Positions 58,703-64,000 of a stretch of 64,000 bases of DNA are shown piece by piece (position 1 is the first letter of the stretch; every line of letters starts with the position of its first letter). Location: the NCBI RefSeq assembly GCF_001940235.1, contig NZ_MJIE01000001.1:2232001-2296000 (forward strand). The letters run 5' to 3'. Position numbers and translations under genes: made by a program. The notes under the pieces were generated by a model, which was not told the origin of the DNA, did not search any database, and saw nothing but the letters and a program-made list of their open reading frames with translations. The stretch is from Hornefia porci (GTDB lineage Bacteria > Bacillota > Clostridia > Peptostreptococcales > Anaerovoracaceae).

Positions 58703-59055
58703 TTTATTATCCTCCAGAACAGATTGGCGCTGCCGTCCGGCTGTTGTCTGATTAATGCGTGCTCAGCGGCGCTGCTTCTGAATTATTGTCTTGTGTCTCG
58801 TTGTCTTGTCTGTCGGCGTGTCAGTTTCCGTCAAGTTCGACGCGGGCTTAACTCACAGATGTTGGTTATAGATATCATACTATATTCCGCGTTTTTTTTA
58901 AAGGATTTATTCGCACTTGAGGAAGACCCTGAGGGCAGCTTGCGCCAGCCTTAAGACGAACGCGCAGCCGTTCCTGCGGACAGTTTCGCGAACAGCCTTG
59001 CGGCCGCCTCGCGGGTCGGTTCTGCCCGGATTCGCGCCCGGCTTTGCGGCTGGAC
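58703..59055. other. Divergent intergenic region
   Basis: About 350 bp between the divergent HPrK-like and MFS genes, holding no gene. TATGAT/TATAGT boxes on the minus strand near 58875-58890 may belong to the HPrK-like gene. From 58930 on, the DNA is GC-rich with a recurring GCGGCCGCC motif (about 58998 and 59059). Confidence 0.45.
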
Positions 59056-59083
59056 TTGCGGCCGCCCCGGTCTGTGATATAAT
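59056..59083 (+). promoter_or_regulatory. Promoter of the MFS gene
   Basis: TTGCGG (59056-59061), 16-bp spacer, TATAAT (59078-59083), with TG one base before the -10 box. Confidence 0.7.
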
Positions 59084-59139
59084 GAAGAACAGCGAAAATA
59101 ACGGAATGAAAACATTCCTGTAAGCAGGAGGAAGTTTAA

Positions 59140-60297
59140 TTGAAAAAGATTCGGACGACGGTTTCCGTCGCTGCGGTGATTCTGATCGCCTGCTGCCTGC
59201 GCGCGCCTTTCACGGGTACAGGTTCGATTGTCGGCATGATTCAAGAGGAACTTAGTCTGAGCAGCGGCAGCGCCGGGCTTCTGACCAGTATTCCTCTGCT
59301 TACATTTGGACTTTTGTCTGCATGCATGGGTCTGATTGGAAGAAAATACGGCGCCGGCCGCGTCATGGTGACGGGCGCCGGACTGATGATTGCGGGGATT
59401 CTGATCCGATCGTTCCTCGGAACAGCAGGGCTGTTTGCCGGAACCGTGATTCTGGGCGGCGGTATCGTAATCGGTAATGTGCTGGTGCCTGCCGTGGTAA
59501 AAGATTTTTTTCCGGAGCGCAGCGGCGAGATGACCGGTATATACACTACGGTAATGTCGGTGATGTCCGGGATCGCGGGAGGCGTCAGTGTGCCACTGGC
59601 AGAATGCGCAGGCTGGAGAACGGCTCTTGCGGTATGGGCGGCTCCTGCCGTACTTGCAATGATGTCCTGGATCCCATGTCGGAGGATACGTCTTTGCGAG
59701 GGGGCGCGGAGCAGCACATTTTCTGCGGTGCTGCGCTCTCCTGTAGCCTGGGCGGCAGGTGTGTATATGGGGCTGCAGTCTCTGATATTCTATTCCTTTG
59801 TTGCCTGGTTCGCGACGATTCTGCAGAGTCGCGGATTCAGTCTGGACGCGGCAGGATTCTACAACTCATTGTACCTGTTTGCCGGGCTGATCGGATCATT
59901 TGCGGCACCCGTCATTGCGGAGCGCTGTGTGAACAAAGTGCGGTTCGGCGGGTTTCTCGGAATCCTTTACGGCACCGGGATGCTGTTTCTCATTTTCGGA
60001 ACCGGAGCTGCCGGAGTCTGGATGGTGATTCTGTTCTGCGGATTTTGTCAGGGCGCATGCTTCAGCTATTCCATGCTGATGTTTGTGTTTCATACGGAAA
60101 GTGCATCGGCAGCTGCGCTGATGTCCGGGTTCGGACAGTCGGTCGGATACCTGATCGCCTGTGTCGGCCCCGTTTTGTTCGGGGCGATTTATGATGCGGC
60201 CGGCAGATGGGAGCCCGCGATGTGGATCATGCTGGCGGTCTGCGGGGTGCTGGCCGTTCTGGGGGCGTACATCGGACAGGAAAAATATGTAGGATAG
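59140..60297 (+). CDS. MFS transporter, CynX/NimT type
   Basis: 385 residues with twelve membrane segments. The start RTTVSVAAVILIACCLRAPFTGTGSIVGMIQEEL (R-A/P-P near the first loop) and GRKYGAGRVMVTG are features of the CynX/NimT cyanate and nitroimidazole family. Substrate unknown. GCAGGAGGAAGTTTAA precedes a TTG, which I take as the start. The dynamin-like gene follows after 60 bp. Confidence 0.88.
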   Translation: MKKIRTTVSVAAVILIACCLRAPFTGTGSIVGMIQEELSLSSGSAGLLTSIPLLTFGLLSACMGLIGRKYGAGRVMVTGAGLMIAGILIRSFLGTAGLFAGTVILGGGIVIGNVLVPAVVKDFFPERSGEMTGIYTTVMSVMSGIAGGVSVPLAECAGWRTALAVWAAPAVLAMMSWIPCRRIRLCEGARSSTFSAVLRSPVAWAAGVYMGLQSLIFYSFVAWFATILQSRGFSLDAAGFYNSLYLFAGLIGSFAAPVIAERCVNKVRFGGFLGILYGTGMLFLIFGTGAAGVWMVILFCGFCQGACFSYSMLMFVFHTESASAAALMSGFGQSVGYLIACVGPVLFGAIYDAAGRWEPAMWIMLAVCGVLAVLGAYIGQEKYVG

Positions 60298-60357
60298 CAT
60301 TCTGAGGTGAAAGATGATATAATATCGAATAGATTTTTCGAGAGATGAGGGAGTGGA

Positions 60358-61629
60358 ATGTTAGAAAAACCAATCAGAGAAATGACGACGCGGGAGAAAG
60401 CCGCCCGGGCGTACAGGCTTTTGTCGGAGGATGAAGCGGTTCGGGGACAGGCTCGGGCTGCGCGGACTCTCCTGGAGAAACTGGAGGACCAGGATATGAC
60501 GGTAGCCGTTGTCGGCCAGTTCAAGAGAGGCAAAAGCGCACTCTCTAACCGCATCCTTGGAGAAGATGTGCTGCCGGTGGGAATTGTACCCATTACCAGC
60601 GCAGTCACCCGCGTGAAATACGGAGAGCGGCGGGTAGAGGTCCGCTATGAGAACGGGATATGTGAAGAGATCCCTGAGTCTGACCTGCATCGTTTCATCA
60701 GCGAGCAGGAGAACCGGAACAACGAGCTTGGGGTTGCGGAGGTCGTGCTTCAGGCGCCATCCGGCTTTCTGAAGAGCGGACTGACCTTTGTAGATACGCC
60801 GGGCGTGGGATCCTTTCACAAAAACAACACTGAGGTGGCCTACGACCACATGAAGGAAAGCGATGCGGTGATTTTTCTTCTGTCGGTGGACAGCCCAATC
60901 AATCAGATTGAAATCGACTTTCTGCGGAACACCAGAAATTTCGCGGCCCGGTTCTATTTCGCAGTCAACAAAATCGATACCGTGAGTCCGGCGGATCTGG
61001 GGGAGTACCTGAAGTACTGTGAGAGCGTTCTGGAGCAGCTGATGGGCGAGAAGGAGATTCGGATATTTCCGGTGAGCGCCCGGACCGGAGAAGGCGTGGA
61101 GGAACTGAAGGCGGTGATTCAGGCTGATCTGGGAGAGCAGGCCCGCTCGATTATGGAAATGTCCACGGCCAAGAAACTGATTGATGTGATCGACCGGGCC
61201 GTGGAACAGCTGGACTTTTACTGGAAAGCCATGAATATGGAGTATAAAGAGCTGGACCGGCGGTTCGAGGAAATCGAAAAGACGATGACGGACATCCGTG
61301 CCAGAGCCGCTGCGTGCGAAGGCGGGTTTCATCTTCATCTCAATGAATACAAGATGGAGCTTTCCCGGAGGGTAAAGGAGCTTTTCGGAATGGAATATCA
61401 TTATGATATCGATATGCTGAAGCTGGGAATTCTGGATATGGACCGACAGACCTTTGTGCAGAAAACAGAAGAACTCTGCAGCGACCTGAAGCAGACGCTG
61501 GACCGGATTCTGCTCTACCGGGAGGAAAACGCCTATACGGTATGCCACAGGATCAACGCCATCAACCGGCTGCTCCGGGAGCTGCGGCGCATCCGTGACA
61601 GTCTGGCGCAGGATCTGAGTCAGACATAG
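60358..61629 (+). CDS. Dynamin-like GTPase
   Basis: 423 residues. G1 VVGQFKRGKSALSN, G2 PVGIVPITSAVTRVKY, G3 FVDTPGVGS and G4 VNKID place it in the bacterial dynamin-like family; G1 and the PxTs region are very close to BDLP/DynA. After the GTPase core (to about 265) there is only a short helical part (265-423) and no clear membrane-insertion paddle. It is therefore shorter than typical BDLPs and may act with a partner. GAGGGAGTGGA sets the ATG. Confidence 0.88.
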   Translation: MLEKPIREMTTREKAARAYRLLSEDEAVRGQARAARTLLEKLEDQDMTVAVVGQFKRGKSALSNRILGEDVLPVGIVPITSAVTRVKYGERRVEVRYENGICEEIPESDLHRFISEQENRNNELGVAEVVLQAPSGFLKSGLTFVDTPGVGSFHKNNTEVAYDHMKESDAVIFLLSVDSPINQIEIDFLRNTRNFAARFYFAVNKIDTVSPADLGEYLKYCESVLEQLMGEKEIRIFPVSARTGEGVEELKAVIQADLGEQARSIMEMSTAKKLIDVIDRAVEQLDFYWKAMNMEYKELDRRFEEIEKTMTDIRARAAACEGGFHLHLNEYKMELSRRVKELFGMEYHYDIDMLKLGILDMDRQTFVQKTEELCSDLKQTLDRILLYREENAYTVCHRINAINRLLRELRRIRDSLAQDLSQT

Positions 61630-61674
61630 GCGAGGTATTATAATACATATGCGATTTGAAGGGGGAGGTAACCC

Positions 61675-62232
61675 ATGTCACTTCTGACAGAAAAAGCCCT
61701 GGCGGCGTCACTGAAAAAGCTGCTGGAAAAGAAAACCCTGAATAAAATTACCGTGCGGGATATTACAGATGACTGCGGCGTCAACCGTCAGACCTTTTAC
61801 TATCATTTTCATGACGTCTACGATCTGGTGGAATGGATCTTCACACAGGAGGCGCAGAAATATCTGTCGGACGGCATCGACGCGAAGAACTGGCGGGAAG
61901 TAATTTCAGATCTGATGGAAGGGCTCCTGGAGGAAAAATCCTTTGTCATGAATGCGTATTATTCCCTGAACAGACGACAGCTGGAGGAATTCATGCAGAA
62001 GCTGGCCAGACCTGCGATCAGCGACCTGGTGAGGCAGGTTGAGGGCACGCGGATCATCAGCGAGGAGGATCTGGAATTTGTGATCGATATCGCGACCTTC
62101 AGTCTTGTAGGCATCATCACGGAATGGGTAGCCGGAGGGATGAAGCCGGAGTACAAAGAAAAGCTGGACCGGCTGTTTGTGCTGCTGGACGGCACGCTGG
62201 AGGGAATGCTCGACAGAGTCGCAAAACGGTGA
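61675..62232 (+). CDS. TetR-family regulator (DhaS-like)
   Basis: 185 residues. The N-terminal LLEKKTLNKITVRDITDDCGVNRQTFYYHFHDVYDLVEWIF is a TetR helix-turn-helix of the DhaS/TetR_C_8 type. The C-terminal ligand domain is unremarkable. GGGGGAGG precedes the ATG by 6 bp. It lies 45 bp after the dynamin-like gene and 126 bp before the radical-SAM-like gene, which it may control. Confidence 0.9.
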   Translation: MSLLTEKALAASLKKLLEKKTLNKITVRDITDDCGVNRQTFYYHFHDVYDLVEWIFTQEAQKYLSDGIDAKNWREVISDLMEGLLEEKSFVMNAYYSLNRRQLEEFMQKLARPAISDLVRQVEGTRIISEEDLEFVIDIATFSLVGIITEWVAGGMKPEYKEKLDRLFVLLDGTLEGMLDRVAKR

Positions 62233-62358
62233 AATATTGTACATTTGCCGCCGGCTGTCCTGTTTTGCGGCAGGCGGAAGAAAATTGTCTATTGAAAGCT
62301 GTATCAGAGGGCACTATGCTGAAAAGCAGAAACGTATTTTTTAAGGAGAAGGATAAAA

Positions 62359-63417
62359 ATGAGTGCAGTTGGAAATGAAATCAAGAAACTGGGGCTGATG
62401 AAGGCCTATGAGTTTCTGGACAGGAATCCGGAGGCGAATCTTCCCAAGCTTCTGGACTGGTTTGATACATATGCGCCGAAGGATGTTCTTTCCGTGCAGA
62501 GGGACGTCATCAGGGATATCGTGACCCGGAAGGACGGGAACTGGTATAATCTGCTGATCAGTCTGTGGAGTGATATCGACGACGATGTGCGGAAAACGAT
62601 CTTTGAGAACATGCTGATCAACGCCAATGCGCTTGCGGCGCCGCAGGCGAATGAGAACAGAGAGAAATACGGATGCAATATTCCCTGGGTCATCGCGCTG
62701 AACATCAACGGGAGCGGCGACCGCCGGTATCTGGACTTCGACGAATGGGATGATGTGATCGAACAGGCAAAGGCGCTCGGAACCTTTATGTTTTTCATTG
62801 AGGGTGAGGAACCGCTGAAGTACCCTGAAGAAATCATCGCCCTGTGCAATAAGCATTATGAGTGCGAATTTCTGATGTTTACGGACGGTATGGGAATTAC
62901 AGAGGCATTCGCCGATGAGATGCTGCGTGTGAAGAATCTGATCGTCGCTGTGGAGGTCTCCGGTACGCCGGAGGATCAGAAACTGGCTGAGACCGCGGAA
63001 ATCCTTCATCGCAAGAAGCTTCCATACTGCGTGTCCTGCACTTATGATGAAGAGAGTCAGGAACGTTTTGACCGGGAGGATTTTTTCGACAAAATGATCG
63101 AATACGGCGTCAAGCTGTGTCTGTTCTTTTCCGCCGCGCCGGCCGGAAAGGACCGCGTCTATGACCGGATTGTGGAATATCGCAAGAAGAAACCGATCAT
63201 GACGATCAACTTCTGCAAGGATTCTACCATTACCGGGGGATGTGTCGCCGGCGGAAGATATTACTGCAGCATCAGCGCCACCGGCGATGTGGAGGCGTGT
63301 TTCTTCTATCGGGAGTCTGACAGCAATGTGCGAGAGAAAAGTCTGGTGGAGTGTCTTCAGTCGCCGCTGTTCATGAAATTTCACGATAAAAATGTTCAGT
63401 GCGTGCTGAACCGGTAG
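62359..63417 (+). CDS. Radical-SAM-like protein lacking the iron-sulfur cysteines
   Basis: 352 residues. The body aligns by eye with a clostridial radical SAM family: an N-terminal helical region, IPWVIALNINGSGDRRYLDFDEWDDVIEQAKALGTFMFFIEGEEPLKYPEEIIALCNKHYECEFLMFTDGM, and a SPASM-like end (GGCVAGGRYYCSISATGDVEACFFYRESDSNVREKSLVECLQSPLF). Where CxxxCxxC should stand (after NINGSG) there is DRRYLDFDEW, with no cysteine and a short deletion; GGEPL has become EGEEPL. It stops shortly after the last Cys, a little short. The gene is intact with AAGGAGAAGGATAAAA before the ATG, so it looks like a retained pseudoenzyme. Confidence 0.75.
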   Translation: MSAVGNEIKKLGLMKAYEFLDRNPEANLPKLLDWFDTYAPKDVLSVQRDVIRDIVTRKDGNWYNLLISLWSDIDDDVRKTIFENMLINANALAAPQANENREKYGCNIPWVIALNINGSGDRRYLDFDEWDDVIEQAKALGTFMFFIEGEEPLKYPEEIIALCNKHYECEFLMFTDGMGITEAFADEMLRVKNLIVAVEVSGTPEDQKLAETAEILHRKKLPYCVSCTYDEESQERFDREDFFDKMIEYGVKLCLFFSAAPAGKDRVYDRIVEYRKKKPIMTINFCKDSTITGGCVAGGRYYCSISATGDVEACFFYRESDSNVREKSLVECLQSPLFMKFHDKNVQCVLNR

Positions 63418-63432
63418 ACGGCAGGAATAGAT

Positions 63433-63475
63433 GCGGCGGCCGGAGGGAAATCCCCGGGCCGCCGCGTTTCTTTGT
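63433..63475 (+). terminator. Terminator after the radical-SAM-like gene
   Basis: GCGGCGGCC pairs with GGCCGCCGC around a 15-nt loop, followed by GTTTCTTTGTT. Confidence 0.75.
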
Positions 63476-63502
63476 TATCAGACTGTTTATGGACTCCGCC
63501 CT

Positions 63503-63913
63503 CTACGCCTCAATGCCCAGCAGGAGACGGTCCAGAATCTCTACCGCGTCCTGAATGCAGCCGTCGCAGCTGCGGAGGGGTTCGCCGGTGTCCACGCCTT
63601 TCAGCTGCCGACAGACGATGGACCTGTTTTTGTTCAGGAAAGCCTCTGTCGCTTCCTTCATCATCTGGTAGCATTCGCGTTTGGTTTTCGGGTGATCCAT
63701 ATCTCCGTCGGAAATTTTCATTCCGATTACCATGGCCATCGCGCTGACCGCGCCGCAGGTGCCCATGCTGCCCATGCCGAGTCCGAAGGGCTCTGCCATA
63801 CGGAACACCTGTCTCGGGTCAGTGCCCATAACATTGCAGTAGGAGCAGGCGACGGCCTGCGCACAGTTGAAGCCCTGTTTGTGAAGCCTTGCGGCGAGTT
63901 CTTTTCTGTTCAT
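63503..63913 (-). CDS. C_GCAxxG_C_C family protein
   Basis: 136 residues. HKQGFNCAQAVACSYCNVMG..FGLGMGSMGTCGAVSAMAMVIG has the named pattern C..GxxxxTCGAxxG, and two more cysteines (SIVCRQLKG and SCDGCIQDAVEI) lie near the end. The family is common in anaerobes and probably redox-active; function unknown. AAAGGAGAATACGCTAT sets the ATG at 63913. Promoter at 63965. Confidence 0.9.
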   Translation of the reverse strand: MNRKELAARLHKQGFNCAQAVACSYCNVMGTDPRQVFRMAEPFGLGMGSMGTCGAVSAMAMVIGMKISDGDMDHPKTKRECYQMMKEATEAFLNKNRSIVCRQLKGVDTGEPLRSCDGCIQDAVEILDRLLLGIEA

Positions 63914-63964
63914 ATAGCGTATTCTCCTTTGTCCTTGGATGACCGGCGGAAACCGGCCGGTTTC

Positions 63965-63993
63965 AGTATACCGCAGCAAAGCACGGATTGCAA
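63965..63993 (-). promoter_or_regulatory. Promoter of the C_GCAxxG_C_C gene
   Basis: Minus strand TTGCAA (63993-63988), 17-bp spacer, TATACT (63970-63965). A perfect 16-bp palindrome GAAACCGGCCGGTTTC (63949-63964) starts right at the -10 box and could be an operator. Confidence 0.75.
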
Positions 63994-64000
63994 GGATACA

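Noticed and set aside
62359..63417. Active radical SAM enzyme
   Set aside because: No CxxxCxxC motif anywhere in the frame, so normal radical SAM chemistry is not supported.

Overview
The window reads as a chromosomal segment of a strictly anaerobic, amino-acid-fermenting, moderately GC-rich Firmicute (class Clostridia; a relative of the Eubacteriales family XIII/Anaerovoracaceae is my guess, not proven). The evidence is a lysine-fermentation gene set (kamE end, atoE, atoDA), a glycine cleavage operon with its own lipoate ligase and dihydrolipoyl dehydrogenase, desulfoferrodoxin, a Cys-type glutathione peroxidase with an OhrR-like regulator, clostridial-type Feo genes, S-box and tandem glycine riboswitches, a sigma-54 regulon and Firmicute-type promoters, LexA box and tmRNA. 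No phage, plasmid, IS transposase, rRNA or tRNA gene was seen.

Layout. 1-3.3 kb: end of the lysine degradation operon, then a short-chain fatty acid transporter and CoA-transferase. 3.4-6.2 kb: an AlaX-type tRNA editing protein and an unknown protein; the interval 5' of the AlaX gene carries three DnaA-box-like sites. 6.3-9.1 kb: SAM-I riboswitch, metK and aspartate kinase. 9.2-14.4 kb: a candidate structured RNA, NADAR and GNAT proteins, a secreted protein with bacterial sialyltransferase motifs, a DtxR-family regulator and two families of palindromic repeats. 14.4-22.4 kb: an iron regulon (feoA, feoA, feoB, Cys-rich protein, a second DtxR-like regulator, DUF2325, DUF3793, MacB-type ABC exporter) marked by five copies of one dyad operator. 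22.4-23.3 kb: a gene-free, repeat-rich island. 23.3-30.3 kb: gcvT-gcvH-gcvPA-gcvPB-lplA-lpdA, minus strand, behind a tandem glycine riboswitch.

30.5-38.4 kb: a sigma-54 activator and a catabolic cluster (DmpA/P1-type aminopeptidase, APC permease, N-acyl-D-amino-acid deacylase, beta-lactamase-fold hydrolase). Two -24/-12 promoters and an 11-bp-phased direct repeat, found upstream of the permease and in the regulator's own promoter, make a coherent regulon that looks built to take up and cleave D-amino-acid-containing or blocked peptides. This is the best candidate in the window for an undescribed system.

38.5-48 kb: exonuclease III, an anchored phosphoesterase, a YdbC/PC4-like protein with a long acidic tail, a secreted protein, a TGS-uridine kinase, desulfoferrodoxin, a YdbS/YdbT pair and a decayed RelB/YafQ toxin-antitoxin locus. 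48-54 kb: tmRNA, a YbaK/ProX-type editing protein, a zinc-dependent-type dehydrogenase, and a LexA-controlled SbcCD/YhaON-like pair whose nuclease gene is frameshifted. 54-64 kb: glutathione peroxidase/OhrR, CDF metal exporter, DUF488 protein, an HPr-kinase-like P-loop protein, a CynX-type MFS transporter, a dynamin-like GTPase, and a TetR regulator next to a radical-SAM-like protein that lacks its iron-sulfur cysteines, then a C_GCAxxG_C_C protein.
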